Positions 11,630 to 23,545 of a DNA stretch of 64,000 nt are shown here, piece by piece. The stretch's first letter is position 1; every line of letters starts with the position of its first letter. Location: positions 63,821 through 127,820 of the forward strand of contig CAJNOI010000225.1 in NCBI GenBank assembly GCA_905250115.1. Reading direction: 5' to 3'. The translations under genes and the position numbers were made by a program. Source of the DNA: Adineta steineri. Taxonomy: Eukaryota; Rotifera; Eurotatoria; Adinetida; Adinetidae. The notes beneath the pieces are model-generated. The model ran no database searches, had not been told where the DNA came from, and worked only from the letters and a program-made list of their open reading frames with translations.

Positions 11630-11697
11630 ATGAGGGTGTGAGTGTGGGTAGGTGGGGTGTAAGTACGTTTTCTCTTAATCTCACCCACACCCTCAAA
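11630..11697. repeat. telomere-like hairpin 4
   Basis: GAGGGTGTGAGTGTGGGTAG arm, AT loop, then CTCACCCACACCCTCAA. Confidence 0.8.
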
Positions 11698-11937
11698 TTT
11701 TTTGATTTTTAATGTAAACTTTCTCTTGTTGGTACTTGCTTTAATGTCTGCTACGTTCTCATCATGACGCATTGACTACTTCCTATAGTTTTACTTTGGT
11801 TTTTTCCAACTTTCCGCGCTTGAGTGATTCGATTTATTACCAATAATGAGGTGTCAATCAAAACTAATGGTAATCGAGAATTGTCGTTGACCTTTGAAGG
11901 AAAAAACCCAGTGACGAAATTATTCACGCATATTACA

Positions 11938-11945
11938 TATAAAAA
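11938..11945 (+). promoter_or_regulatory. TATA-like box
   Basis: TATAAAAA about 180 bp before the candidate 5' UTR splice donor of the ZZ-finger gene. Sequence match only. Confidence 0.35.
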
Positions 11946-12458
11946 GAAGCCTAGTAGCTACGATCGAGCCATTCAAAAAAAATACACTATCTAGAAGGCA
12001 AACAACAAACCAGCAACAACGCAGATATATTTACTTTCGACGAATTTGATAAACTCTCGACAAGCATTCGAATTATTCAAATTCAACATACTCAAAAACA
12101 ACTACTAGTAATACGAGTAAGTGTTTTTCATTTATTTTTTGCAAAGAAATATAACAGAATAATGCCGACGTCTTTCTTCAACCTTCTCGCGATCGACTCA
12201 TAATAATGTAGGAGCCTCGTCGTATCTGTGAAAAAGAAAAAAACACGATATTTACAGACTTTTCCTGAGAGAAGGAGCATGTATGTGATGCTACAAAATT
12301 TTAGTTTGATTTTGTTAACTGATGTTCGATAGGCTACATTTCAAAGAGTAATAAATAAAATCATTTAATTGTACATGAAGTAGTTGCTTTAGAATTTTTG
12401 AATAATAAAACATTGTTTGATATTTTTTCTTCGAAGAAATTTAGATATCTCAAAAGAA

Positions 12459-12565
12459 GGGTGGATGTAAGTGTGGGTATGGGTATGGGTATGGGTATAG
12501 GTGTGAATCTTCATCAGAGTCTATAACAGCACCCAGCTACTCCCATACTCATACCTATACCCTAC
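12459..12565. repeat. telomere-like hairpin 5 (long)
   Basis: The left arm contains GGGTAT repeated in tandem (12476-12500); the right arm has CCCATACTCATACCTATACCC. It is one of the longest members and lies in a probable 5' UTR intron. Confidence 0.75.
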
Positions 12566-12661
12566 ACGCTGTCCATTTTTCATTACCTTTTTGCTAGACT
12601 TTGTGAAGACATATTCATCTTGCCATTACAAATGTTTGTGTTTTAGATTTTTTCAAGAAGA

Positions 12662-13588
12662 ATGGCGATCTTCCAAGATATTAGATACAGGCAAACACTT
12701 CTTGCTTTTTGCGATTTGTGCTATACTGTATTTGACGGAGAAAAGCAACTGTATTACAAATGTTTGTCGTGCGATAATTACATTGTTTGTCCACGGTGTT
12801 TGCCTCTCACAAAAAGCAAACATTCGCGGATTCACCGTTTTGCACCCGTTATCGGGCTTCCAAGCGGGTACGCGTGGATTCAAAACAATATCGGGATTAT
12901 ATGTGACGGTTGCTTGCAGGCCAATTTCCCAGGTCGTCGCTACAAATGTAGCCAGTGTGCCAACTTTGACGTGTGTGAATCGTGCTTCCCGCTCGCTGCT
13001 CTATCTCATCAACTTAAATTAGCACCCAACCCTATGAAGGCAGAATTAAATCAGACATTAATGGCTCAACGAGTTGTAGCTATGCTGAGCAAACGCGATT
13101 CGCCTTTCTATCGCCAGACAATAGACATTGTCACTGGTTGGTCCTTAGCTACAGCGCGTGCCCTAGTCGATAAACAACAACAACGACAAGAGCAGCAAGA
13201 AAACGCATCAACTCTCGATTACACCTTGCTCTTGCAGAGAAAATTAAAACAAATGAAAATAGATGAAGAAGCGCGAGAGAAAAAGCGTAAGGAAGAAGAA
13301 GAAGAAGAACAAGAAAAAGAAGAAGAGCAACAGCGACTGGACGATGAACGACGTCACAATGAGCAACTTCACGATAGACGCCTCCAAGACAAGCAGCTTC
13401 AGGATAGACTCCTTCAAGACAAGCTTCTTCAGGATAGACGCCTCGAGCAAAATCAGCTCGCTCAACGACGGGAAGAAGAAAGACGAGCAGAGGAGCGCCG
13501 AGCCGAGGATCGACGGGCGGAAGATCGACGGGCTGATGAACGTCGTGCAGACGAGCGCCGTGAAGAGGAGCGCCGGTATCGCTATTAA
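12662..13588 (+). CDS. double ZZ-type zinc-finger protein with Arg/Glu coiled coil
   Basis: 308 residues from ATG 12662. Two ZZ-like fingers are visible: CDLCYTVF...YKCLSCDNYIVCPRC (residues ~18-50) and CDGCLQANF...YKCSQCANFDVCESC with a following His (residues ~80-120). ZZ fingers bind zinc and usually peptides such as N-degrons or histone tails. After residue ~180 the protein becomes a long charged, Gln-rich helix with degenerate repeats (DRRLQDKQLQDRLLQDK, then RRAEDRRADERR), likely a coiled coil. It has no signal peptide and is probably cytosolic or nuclear. The coding strand here is more GC-rich than surrounding DNA because of Arg and Glu codons. ORFs in other frames over the repetitive 3' part are shadows. 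The specific family was not identified. Confidence 0.8.
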   Translation: MAIFQDIRYRQTLLAFCDLCYTVFDGEKQLYYKCLSCDNYIVCPRCLPLTKSKHSRIHRFAPVIGLPSGYAWIQNNIGIICDGCLQANFPGRRYKCSQCANFDVCESCFPLAALSHQLKLAPNPMKAELNQTLMAQRVVAMLSKRDSPFYRQTIDIVTGWSLATARALVDKQQQRQEQQENASTLDYTLLLQRKLKQMKIDEEAREKKRKEEEEEEQEKEEEQQRLDDERRHNEQLHDRRLQDKQLQDRLLQDKLLQDRRLEQNQLAQRREEERRAEERRAEDRRAEDRRADERRADERREEERRYRY

Positions 13589-13816
13589 GAAAATGCGTTT
13601 CATCTTTATTTGATATGTTCTTAAATGTATGATGATGGTTTAAATTCGTGAAAAATAAACATTTTCTTTGGTCCGAGGACACTGATATGATCGGCAGCGT
13701 TTGAGACATTACTAACATTGAAAGAAAATAATAAAACTGATTCGTTCGTTTGTCCCAGAAGTTATCTTTAAAATTTACAAGGAATATCCACAGAGGATAT
13801 GTCACGTACAGTATTT

Positions 13817-13902
13817 TGAAGGTGTGGGTGATGGTGTGGGGTGTAGGTTTGGGTCTATGTGTCTTCTTGTCTTACGTTGGTACTCACACCCACCCACTCT
13901 CA
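13817..13902. repeat. telomere-like hairpin 6
   Basis: GGTGTGGGTGATGGTGTGGG arm, a long loop, then ACTCACACCCACCCACTCTC. Confidence 0.75.
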
Positions 13903-14020
13903 ATAATCAGTTTTGGTGCTAATCGGTTGCACAGGGGTAGCGCGAGGCAGCCAATATTGGGGGAGGAGGTGATGTAGCAAGATTTTCTGGAGTAAAAAGA
14001 TGAATTTCGCGATCTTTGGT

Positions 14021-14034
14021 GGGGGGGGGGGGGG
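14021..14034 (+). repeat. poly(G) run, 14 nt
   Basis: Uninterrupted G14 in an AT-rich background. Similar G12 runs occur at 5375-5386 and 30326-30337. Confidence 0.9.
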
Positions 14035-14306
14035 AGCAAGGGAAGCGTAGAGTTATCTTTGGTAAAAAACCTAAGAAGATTTGCCGATTTTGTTGAGCAA
14101 AAAATAGAAATTTCGAAAGACTGGAGTGTTACATCGCCCGATCGCTCCGCCTCTGGGTGCCATCAAAATAATATTTCAATGAAATATTCTAAAATCTATT
14201 CGAATTTGCCACTAATCAAAAAATGAATTTGGATTAGGAATTATATAAAAACATAATGAATATATATGTATTATATGATAACAATATTAGTATCAAACAG
14301 TGTAAC

Positions 14307-14370
14307 ACTTGGGTGTGGGTATTCATTGCTCATTTTTATACACACGTTGATTCACTCCACACCCACTCAA
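14307..14370. repeat. telomere-like hairpin 7
   Basis: CTTGGGTGTGGGT arm, AT loop, then CCACACCCACTCAA. Confidence 0.75.
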
Positions 14371-14921
14371 ATTTTATTAAAAAATATTTTTTATTCTCCC
14401 CAAAAATAATGTTATTCGAAAAATAATCAAAAAAGGGTATGAAAATAATAACTAAAACGTTTATTTGTCGTCGAAGAAATGTATCCAATGAATGAATTCT
14501 TACAAAAAAACTGATTAAGTAATCATGAGTCTATTCCAGAGATGCTTTCTTCTACTTTCGTTAATCAAAACAAGATCACATAACTGATAATGTTTTAAAG
14601 TTCGATTGAAGAAATATCATAATTTTATTTGTCAGGAGAGAACAAAAGAGGAAAGTATTTGACGAATAAAAATCATAGACATAGAAAAATCTTTTTTCTA
14701 TAACGAACGTTTACAAAATAAACATTTCGATACATTTAAATGTACAAGCAATTCAAAATGAAAGGAATGTGTTTTTGATTTGAAGGACACAAACAAGTTT
14801 TGAAAGAAACAGTTTTATGCTCTTTCAACTAAAAGAAAAATTTAGGAAGTGGTAAAAAAAAGAGTAAAGAAAAATCATTCATTGTTGTGCATACTTTATT
14901 TTTCATTCATCACAAAAAATA

Positions 14922-15431
14922 ATGCGATCTATCACTGTCTTGCTTTTCATCATATTTCTTTCATGTGTAAAAGGTTTGTTAGATTATCTTTTTCCCTCTC
15001 ACTCTATCACAATTTAAATGAATTTTATAGGACAAACTACACAATTACCTAATTATTCTTGTAGTGAAAATAATGCTTCTATTCAGTTTACATTGTCTTC
15101 ATCGTCTCATTCGGCTTGGAAGCCAACATCAAATTGTTCTTTACAACAATGTAATACAAGCTTGAATGATAACAATAATTGTCTTTCATCATCAACACCT
15201 TGTTTTGATTATCGAACAATAAATAATATTAGTTATTGTGCACCTGGGATTTTATGTTCAATACTAGAAAGATGTGATAATATTACACAAACATGTTCAT
15301 TAAATAATTCAGTGTGTGTTATTAACTCATGTTGTTCATCACAAGCAGTATGTTTACCATTGTCAGCAATACAAATGTGTAAGACAGGTATTAATACATA
15401 TTATTTACATTTTCGGCTTCATCACACTTAG
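14922..15431 (+). CDS. secreted or type I membrane Cys-rich protein
   Basis: Exon 1 (14922-14973) encodes a signal peptide, MRSITVLLFIIFLSCVK. A 57-nt intron with polypyrimidine tract and TAG acceptor follows; exon 2 starts at 15031 in the matching phase. The mature part has about 15 Cys residues, including a CAPGILC...C...C block and a CC pair (NSCCSSQAVC), plus many Asn-X-Ser/Thr sites, so a glycosylated extracellular protein is likely. The exon may end at a donor AAGACAG/GTATTAA (near 15386) instead of reading on to the stop at 15431. Downstream, a hydrophobic stretch (~16430-16485) and a tail-like exon (16500-16584) could be its missing C-terminus. No family recognised. Confidence 0.55.
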
Positions 15432-15744
15432 CTAGAACAATTCATTTTAGTCATAGTTATAAATTAGGTATCATTCATTTGTTTAAAACCTTTGTTGAAT
15501 AATACTTTTGTTTTAGTGAAGAGTAATGCAGTAGATAGACTAATATAGATTTGTGATATTCATTGTTAATTAATATGAGGAACGTAAGAGAGATGAAGAA
15601 TTGAAGTATGTTGAAGTGTTCAGTTTAGTCAGTGAATGATACATCAATACAATTTCATATATGATTATTTGGTCGAATAAGAAATTATAGTTTTATAATA
15701 AATCAATGTTGTCTGTGTTCTGTCCAAGCTGAAATACTATGGGA

Positions 15745-16290
15745 TTAGTGGCGTATCTAAGACCTCGCATGGTGTGGCACTGTCATGCCAACGGTAGTGT
15801 TTGGCAGGCCACCGAGAAAAACTTCTTACTAGGAGTTTTATTTTCTTATGACATTGTTAATGAAGTTACATAAGACTGTCTTCGATAATGAGTGGCATCT
15901 GAAAAATAGTAGAAACACCTGAACACGTTAATAATCAGAGGCGTTAACTCTCAATATTTCAAGTTTTAAAAGTAGTCAGGCGCGACATCCTTTCTGCTTA
16001 AATCTAACGCCAAAAAACATGTAAAAATCCTTTTTATAACTTTATAGACCAAAAAAAACAAAAATTTCCCAGAGCAAGGAGGGGACGTAGCTCCCCACGC
16101 ATTTTCCTCACTCAGTATGCCTCTGTGTTTCACGTTAAATTAATCCTTTTCTAAAACACTGAAAGATTAGAGACTGATTTTGAATCATCGGGAAATTATC
16201 AAGTGATACGGTAGGTTTTAAAAATTTCGTAAGGCATTGCCATACCACCTGTCCAATCCTGGATAGGCTACTGTGGGATAAACTTTTGTA
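15745..16290. mobile_element. degenerate DNA-transposon remnants
   Basis: The left end TAGTGGCGTATCTAAGACC (near 15746) and the region to ~16126 (inverted AGAGGCATACTGAG) look like worn hAT-type TIRs. A second similar motif (CAGTAGCCTATCCAGGATTG on the minus strand) lies near 16240-16275. No TSD or ORF. Tentative. Confidence 0.35.
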
Positions 16291-16429
16291 AGATGCTTTT
16301 ATGTTTACATTTGTTGCATTAAATAACAAAGTAATATGGATGAATACATTGGAGTATACAAATTGTTATTATAGATCATGTCAATTCAAATTTAAATTTA
16401 AATTTTTTTTGATTCAACATTCTTACTTA

Positions 16430-16584
16430 TCCCTACTTTTTTTGTTGCTGTCATTGTTCTAGTAGTTGTAGTTTATAGTTAAGTTTAATATGATTTCAGC
16501 GATAATGTTGATTATCAACGTTATCCTTATCGTAGAATACATGAACCATCTGAGATCAAATTTAGCAACAGAATACATATTAAG
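16430..16584 (+). other. candidate TM and cytosolic-tail exons
   Basis: A hydrophobic stretch, TFFVAVIVLVVVVYS, ends at a possible donor. After a TTTCAG acceptor a block at 16500-16584 encodes DNVDYQRYPYRRIHEPSEIK... and ends at AAG/GTAAAT. Together they look like the TM segment and tail of a membrane protein, perhaps the Cys-rich gene starting at 14922. The frame upstream of the TM stretch is closed, so a frameshift or misread exon border must be assumed. Confidence 0.3.
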
Positions 16585-17517
16585 GTAAATCAGTTTTGAT
16601 AAAAGATCTCAGATTAGTTTTCCTTGATCCTGTTATCTTACTTGTTTTATCTTGATTGATGAGATGATGAGATGATTGGATGAACTGTATAATCAGACAT
16701 TGAATACTATCTTTATCTATAGATTAATCTTTTATATCATATCTGAAATATTTGTAAAGGTTTTTTTTTTCTATGATAGTGTTTATTACATAAGAAGATG
16801 TGAATAGAGAATTGATGAAAATTTGTTCTAGTGTCAATAAATTCAAGTTGAATATTCAATTAGATATGAAACGCTATTGAGAATAAGGTCAAAAAGAACT
16901 AAATAAGCAAATTTGCGTAAATTAATAGAAAATTAACAATAATTTGATAGCGAATTATCAAAGACTTTGAGATTAATCACTCAAGTTCTCATTAGTTTAT
17001 GTTTTATATCACTTCCAGTGATGAATACTATATAGCCCTAGTCCATTGCATATCTATGTATTTATCATTGAAAAGAAAATGTTACGAATAGTTCACTATT
17101 TTGATAGTGATACCCAGAGAACTATAAAAGAGTTGATGAGAAGTTCATGTCTTTTATTCTATTGAGTAACTTTCGAGCATAGCTTGTATAATTTATAGAG
17201 AATCGAAAAACACATCAGTCAGTGTAATTAGCACAATGATTAATTTGAGTCAGACATCTTTCGTATATTTGATTGAGATAACAGAGGAAATAGAAAACAT
17301 AGAAAAGTGAAGATTTGATAATGATATGTGAAGAGATTTTGTGCAATAGATTTGATTATTATTCTCAGTCCACATAAGTTTGAAGTGATTTACAAGAGAC
17401 ATATCAAAGACTATTGGTTCTAGAATAATGAAGAATTCTGTACACAAGAGTAATCAATGTTGAGCCTTTGACAATCTAATATTATATTGTCTAAATATAT
17501 AACAATGTAACTTCTAG

Positions 17518-18515
17518 GATGGTTTCCTACTGGTAATATGAATAATGCACGAGTTTATCACGCAGCATCTGTATTATCAGATGGAAAAGTATTAGTTACT
17601 GGTGGAGTTGACAATGGTGCTGAATTGTATGATCCATCAACAAATACCTGGACGCGTACGAATAATATGACTGATATACGGAGTGCTCACACATCATCTG
17701 TATTATCAAATGGAAATGTATTAGTTACTGGTGGATACAGTAGTGGTAGTGCTTTAAATAGTGCTGAGCTGTATGATCCATCAGCAGGTACTTGGATAAC
17801 TACTGCTAGCATGGCTCATGGACGATATCAGCACACAGCATCTGTATTATCAAATGGAAAAGTATTAGTTACTGGCGGATCGGATGGTAATAATGGTATA
17901 AATAGTGCTGAGCTGTATGATCCATCAACAGGTACTTGGACAACTACTGGTAGCATGACTAATGCACGAAGTTGTCACGCAGCATCTATATTATCAAATG
18001 GAAATGTATTAGTTACTGGTGGGGCTGTTAATTATGCTTATTTAAATAGTGCTGAAATATATGATCCATCAACAGGTATTTGGACAACTACTGGTAACAT
18101 GACTGATAGACGATATTTTCACACAGCATCTGTACTATCAAATGGAAAAGTATTAGTTACTGGTGGACTCAATGATTATATTGGTTATTCAAATAGTTTT
18201 ATAAATAGTGCGGAATTATATGATCCATCGACAGGTATTTGGACAGCTATTAGTAACATGACTAATATACGGGTTTGTCACACAGCATCTATATTATCAA
18301 ATGGAAAAGTATTAGTTGCTGGTGGATCCACTGGTAGTGTTTATTTAAATAGTGCTGAGTTGTATGATCCATCAACAGGTACTTGGACAACTACTGGTAG
18401 CATGGCTAATGTACGAGATCGGCACACAGCATCTGTATTATCGAATGGAAAAGTATTAGTTACTGGTGGTGAAGGTATTGGACAGTATGCTATAATTGGC
18501 GCTGAATTATACTAA
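17518..18515 (+). CDS. kelch-repeat protein, 3' exon
   Basis: The exon begins after a TTCTAG acceptor at 17517 (phase-matched GWFPTGNM) and ends at TAA 18513-18515. It encodes seven ~47-residue kelch repeats of the form TASVLSNGKVLVTGG...LNSAELYDPSTGTWTTTGSM, enough for one beta-propeller. Kelch propellers mediate binding; here the protein is probably extracellular, because the related minus-strand gene nearby has a TM anchor and Thr stalk. No matching N-terminal exon was found upstream, so this copy may be incomplete, or its first exon may lie farther away. The exon and its 3' flank (to ~18930) recur inverted at 22224-21468. Confidence 0.8.
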
Positions 18516-20403
18516 TTATTTTTAAAAAAGTTAACTTTCACTTATCTTATTCTTTGTCTTGTAAGCAGCTCAGATTCTCGATAATACTTTAGTTATAAAA
18601 ATTCTCATTTTATCACGTCCATGAACTGTTTCCTTCCATATTTTTACTGAATTATCGGACACTTTAATATTTCATTCCAAATAAAAAATATATCTTTTTT
18701 TTGTGCTCTTATATATTAGTTTATCATAATTAACAAAAATTACAACTTATACGATAACTTTAGTTATCCTTTCAAATGTTCTCTTAGTTTGATACAGTGT
18801 TGTTTTTCGTAATATTTAATTATTTTGATAGTATACCCACCGGATTTAAAATGTATCATTATTGAAAAATTTTAGTTACAAAACGACTTCGAAGTAAGTT
18901 TATGAATGACATAGATGAATATATCTATGAATAACAACAACATATAATTTAAAATAAGATTTATAATCATATCAGATATACAAACTAATGAGGTAAACAA
19001 AATACTTACATTCAACTTACTTTATCTTTATATGAATATGTATTTTTATGAAAGAGAATAGGCATAAATATAATTTCTATATAATAATTGTTTGAAGTCA
19101 GTAATCATGTCATTCTTAGTCTTAAATTAATTGATTCTAACCATTTGAGAAAAATGAAATTGATTAGTGCAGTTTATCCCTTCATATTCAGAAGTTTTGT
19201 TGAAATATCAGAGCAAAACTATGCACAGATCTACTATTTCTTCGTCATTTTTATTTATTTCGCAAATTATGAAAGTGTTTAACTTTGGCTTTAAGATTCT
19301 TTATGACCTTTGGCTGTACATACGCACACCTGATTTCTCTAGAAGCAACCAACCCGAAAATAAGAGTAAATTGATAGCAGTCGAAACCATCGGAATATAA
19401 TCGTAATAAATAGAAAGAAGAATCGCTTATTATTATAGATGTCAATCGATGGAATATAACGTTCTCTTTCAACACATGGCTATTGCATAAATGTTAGGTA
19501 TCTACGTAACAAAATAACTATTACAAACCATTATCATCTTTTTTATGAAAGTTATTTATAGTTCATTGTTCTCATGCATGTTGCTATTTCTAGACAGAGC
19601 TCACGAAGCTCCGTCAAATAGATTGAGCTTGAGCAGAGGTTGATTTATTACTCTTACATCTATTTCAGAAATAATACGCTACGGAATTTCATTAATATAT
19701 AAAAATAGAACGGTTTTATGACAATAAAGCTTTTTGTCTTATTTTTTCTTGTTAAATATGCATAAAATGAATTATATTTCCAATCGACATCAAATTCTGA
19801 ACAGACCAAAATGGTTTATTCTTCAATATATTAATTTTGACTTTTTCTCAAAACTTTCCTAATAAAAAATGCTGAAAAAACCTTTTTCTCAGGCTACAAC
19901 AAAAAATATACTATCTAATGTAGAAAACAATGCTGATGAAGATTAGGTGGCTATATTGATCGAAAATGCCATTTTTGAAAACAGGATAAAATTCTGTAAC
20001 AATCAATATTTTTTTGAATAACTTCACTTTGTCTAAAAGGAAAATCGATAATATTTATACCGATAGGAGATCTAAGTTGTCTCTATTTACAGTAAGAATT
20101 TCAATAAATTTTTGGATTGAATACTAATTAATATATCCGCCATAATTGCAGAGTCAATAGCGAATGTAACTAGAGTGAAAAAAGCATTATATATGTGTCT
20201 TAACATTTCAGAAAAATATTTCCATCGTATATGAAACTTCATTATTTATAAATATCCACGACTTTATTATGTAATGTGTTGACATAAATAAAAAATTGAA
20301 GATAAGAATGACGATGATGTTAAGATTCTGTTTTACTTTGTTATTCTTATCATAATGACATACTCAGATTCTTTTATAAAAAAATTCATCGTTCAACATA
20401 AAA
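18516..20403. other. intergenic, no gene recognised
   Basis: The first ~400 bp match the 3' flank of the inverted kelch copy. The remainder is AT-rich with short ORFs only. Confidence 0.5.
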
Positions 20404-20890
20404 ATGAAATCAATTCTAATATGTATTACAATTCTTTGTATTCTTATTAAAATAAATAAAACAGCTGAACTATATTCATCATCACAAATACGTTGTATGG
20501 ATGGAAATCATTTAAATTGTAATAATTCATTATTATCTCCAACAGATTTTCAATGTGTTTCAGCAGTCATTCCTAGAACTAATACACAAGAACAATTTAA
20601 TACAACAATGTGCATTCCTTCTTCATCCAAACAACATAATAGTAAAATAAATATTTCACAAGCAAAACTTCCACCTATTATGGCATCATCTTGGTCAGCA
20701 GCAACAACAATATATTATAATATGTGAAATGGTGATACTGGTTGGAGTTATTTTTGGTATAATGTATCTCATCAAATCATTCGAATAGATTTATATTCAA
20801 TATGTCCTTTTTGTACAATTATATGAAGCTGGTGTAGATGCTAATTATATTCTATGTAGTATGCTTTTTTATGAAGAACAAAATTATTAT
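20404..20890 (+). pseudogene. secreted protein gene with in-frame stop and frameshift
   Basis: ATG 20404 begins a signal peptide (MKSILICITILCILIKINKT) and a ~107-residue ORF ending in TGA. The same frame continues with protein-like sequence (NGDTGWSYFWYNVSHQIIRI and CPFCTII) to another TGA, then shifts frame into YEAGVDANYILC. The hydrophobic/aromatic pattern with QIIRIDLY and YEAGVDANY loosely recalls ependymin-related secreted proteins, but this is not certain. One stop and one frameshift over ~480 bp argue for a decayed copy. It lies between the two inverted kelch loci. Confidence 0.5.
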
Positions 20891-21799
20891 TAACCCTTTG
20901 GTTACGAAACACACATATTATCGTCATTATAATATTATTTGCGCTCTATCGAAAAGACTTCTCTCTTTTTCACATATATAAGCAGCATCACTGCATCATC
21001 GTTCTGTATAGTTATGTGTGTATTAATATGCTCTTCCTTACGTTGTGACCCGCCTGCTTCTCAGCTTTTACTTCGTTCTAGTATATTCTAATATATTGTC
21101 TTTCTTTTTTTTTCAATGTGTTTTCTAGTATAAATAAAATTGTCGATTCTAAACAAGGAGTGACTTATATCTTTCGATATATAATTTCACAAAACCAATT
21201 CTTATCATTCTACAAGTGTCTTTTCTACATAACAATTTATTATTCATATCTATTAAGTAAAAATTTTCGTTAAATATGGCAACATTTACGAATCATGATT
21301 GTCATGAAATTCAACAGGAAATATTACACGAATATCTTGTATAGTTTGTTTCGCACTTCGAAGACTATCATACTCTGAAACATTTCTAAATACTTTTATA
21401 TGCTAATAAAATTTATTCTGATTATAGATTTTGTTTTAGATTATCTGCTGGTGTTGTTATTTACACATATATTCATCTATGTCACTTATGAACTTGCGTC
21501 AAAGTCTTTTTGTAAGCGAAATGTATCAATGATCATACATCTTAAATCCGATGAATACTATCAAAATAATTAAATAATATGAAAAATTACACTGTAAAAC
21601 TAACAGAGCATCTAATTGAAAGGATAATTAGAGTTAGCGTATCACTTGTAAGTCTTGTTAACCATAATAAACTAATATATAAGAGCAGAAAAAAGAGATA
21701 TTTATTTTTATTTCGGATACAATATTGAAGTGTGTGATAATTCAGTAAAAATGTGGAAGGAAAAAGTTCGCGTACGTCACATTAATTTGTTTGAAATAA
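20891..21799. other. intergenic, no gene recognised
   Basis: AT-rich. The right part (21468-21799) is the inverted copy of the 3' flank of the plus-strand kelch exon. Confidence 0.5.
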
Positions 21800-23289
21800 T
21801 TAATATAATTCTGCACTATTTAAAGCATTAGCGTTACTATCGGATCCACCAGTAACTAATACTTTTCCATTTAATAATAAAGATGCTGTGTGATAATATC
21901 GTGCATTAGTTATGTTACTAGTAGTTGTCAAAGTGCCTGTTGATGGATCATACAACTCAGCACTATTTAAAAAACTACCGAAAAAACTGATACCACCCGT
22001 TGCTAATACTTTTCCATTCGAAAATACCGATGCTGTATGTTGTTGTCGTGCATTTGTCATGTTACCAGTCGTTGTCCAAATACTTGTTGATGGATCATAC
22101 AGCTCAGCACTACTTAAAACACCGTTATTATCAATTTCTCCAGTAACTAATACTTTTCCATTTAATAATACAGATGCTGTGTGATGATAGCGTGCATTAT
22201 TCATATTACCGGTAGCAGACCATTCTAGACAGAAACATTTGATTGTCTTCATTCTCGAAAGACTGTCTCTTGCAGAATGAAAAGCTTCAAATTTTGTAAA
22301 ATGAAAATCTTTTCTTACTTTTGATACTAAGTTTTTTGAATTTTTTTGGGAATGCAAAAAATCTCAAATTTGCTATCAAAAAATCGTTCTTGATACGATA
22401 CGAAAATAAGTTTTGCAGTTTTGATAAAGAATCGTATGCAAGGATGACATATGAAGCTGGTGTATATTTTATACTTGTCGTTGCAGTGTTTATAAGAATT
22501 AATGCATTTTTTATTATATACAGCTATTTATATTTACTCACGAAAAGAGAAAAGGCAAATTGATTAACGTGCGCAACAGATATGAGTATGTTTCTTTTGA
22601 GACTAAATGATTTTTTTATTTTATTTTCACTTAAAAGCAGGATATGTATTGATATCAAATGAAGAGAAAAAGTAGATTTCGTTGTATCGATGTCAATAAA
22701 ACCATGTGATCTTTGATCGTGATGAAAAATAGCGAATGCAAGAATTATTGCATCTTCGTTTCTTCTTGAGATAACGATTGAATCACTCATGACAAGATTA
22801 CTATTCTTTCCGTGTAACTTTTAGTTAGATAAAGAAAACTGTTGGATGCAAAGCAATTATTCATATCTGATTTAAAAGTACCGTTTAAGGAGATCGGAAA
22901 ACATTACTCTGAAGCTTACCAGACTGCTGAGTTGTCGTCGTAGATGGCGTTTGTGTTAAAGTTGTGGTCGATGTCACCAGTGATGTTGTTGTTGTTGTTG
23001 TTTGTGGTAAAGTTGCGGTTGGTGTCATCAGTGATGTTGTTATTTGTGACGGTGGTGTTGATACTGTTGTTGTTGTTAGTGGTGATGATGATCTTGTGGT
23101 GGTGGTGGTACTAGGTTCTGATTTCTCCGGTGCAAAGACGACGAAGTTTAATAACAGAGTAAGAATAACAGCAAAAACTATTAAAATAATAACGGAAATG
23201 CCGATTATTTTAACCCAGCGGTGATGCCACCATTTGTGTGGTCCATTACTTACATTAACAAGCTCTACATAAACTTGATTGACGTGCAT
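21800..23289 (-). CDS. type II membrane kelch protein with Thr-rich stalk
   Basis: Minus-strand, two exons. Exon 1 (23289-22920) encodes a short cytosolic part (MHVNQVYVELVNVSNGPHKW), a TM helix (IIGISVIILIVFAVILTLLL) and a ~75-residue Thr/Ser stalk ending at a GTAAGC donor. Exon 2 starts at 22224 after a GTCTAG acceptor; the phase fits (codon split G/AA). It encodes WSATGNMNNARYHHTASVL and three kelch repeats before TAA at 21800. Three repeats are fewer than the six or seven needed for a closed propeller, so the protein may be truncated or may oligomerise. The kelch exon is a diverged inverted duplicate of 17518-18515. The intron of ~700 bp is large for this window. Confidence 0.75.
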
Positions 23290-23499
23290 ATTATGTTTCA
23301 GATGAAACTTAGACGCAAAAAAAAGAATACACTACTGTTCGAAGCTACTTTCTGTTTGTCTATTACTCGCGTAAGTAGGACAAGATAATAAATATTATCT
23401 CCAGCATCAAATGTGTTGTTATACTCTTATCTTGATATTATTTTTTCATTCTGTCTACATCAGTCCAACATCTCCTCTTTTACACATAGCTGTCATAAT

Positions 23500-23545
23500 C
23501 TTGGGGATGTGGGTGTCCTTGCTTCACCCCACACCCACCTTCAAG
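23500..23545. repeat. telomere-like hairpin 8
   Basis: CTTGGGGATGTGGGTG arm, 16-nt centre, then CCACACCCACCTTCAAG. Confidence 0.8.

Larger units (their letters stand above)
11509..12661. other. upstream region and probable 5' UTR intron of the ZZ-finger gene
   Basis: Contains hairpin 4, a TATA-like TATAAAAA (11938-11945), and a GTAAGT at about 12118 that could be the donor of a 5' UTR intron. That intron would end at a TTTTAG about 15 nt before the ATG at 12662. Hairpin 5 lies inside this candidate intron. No other gene seen. Confidence 0.5.
13589..14921. other. intergenic with hairpins and a GC-rich transposon-like patch
   Basis: Contains hairpins 6 and 7 and a GC-rich patch 13930-14160 with a G14 run (14021-14034). 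The start of the patch (CACAGGGGTAGCGCGAGG) and its end (CGCCCGATCGCTCCGCCTCTG) resemble degenerate ends of a DNA transposon, but no clear TSD was found. No gene recognised. Confidence 0.45.

Noticed and set aside
12653..13805. Antisense ORFs over the ZZ-finger gene
   Set aside because: They mirror the Arg/Glu/Gln-rich repeat codons and lack start context or domains.
20404..20890. In-frame TGA as selenocysteine or an alternative code
   Set aside because: A second TGA and a frameshift follow, and neighbouring genes use TGA as a normal stop.
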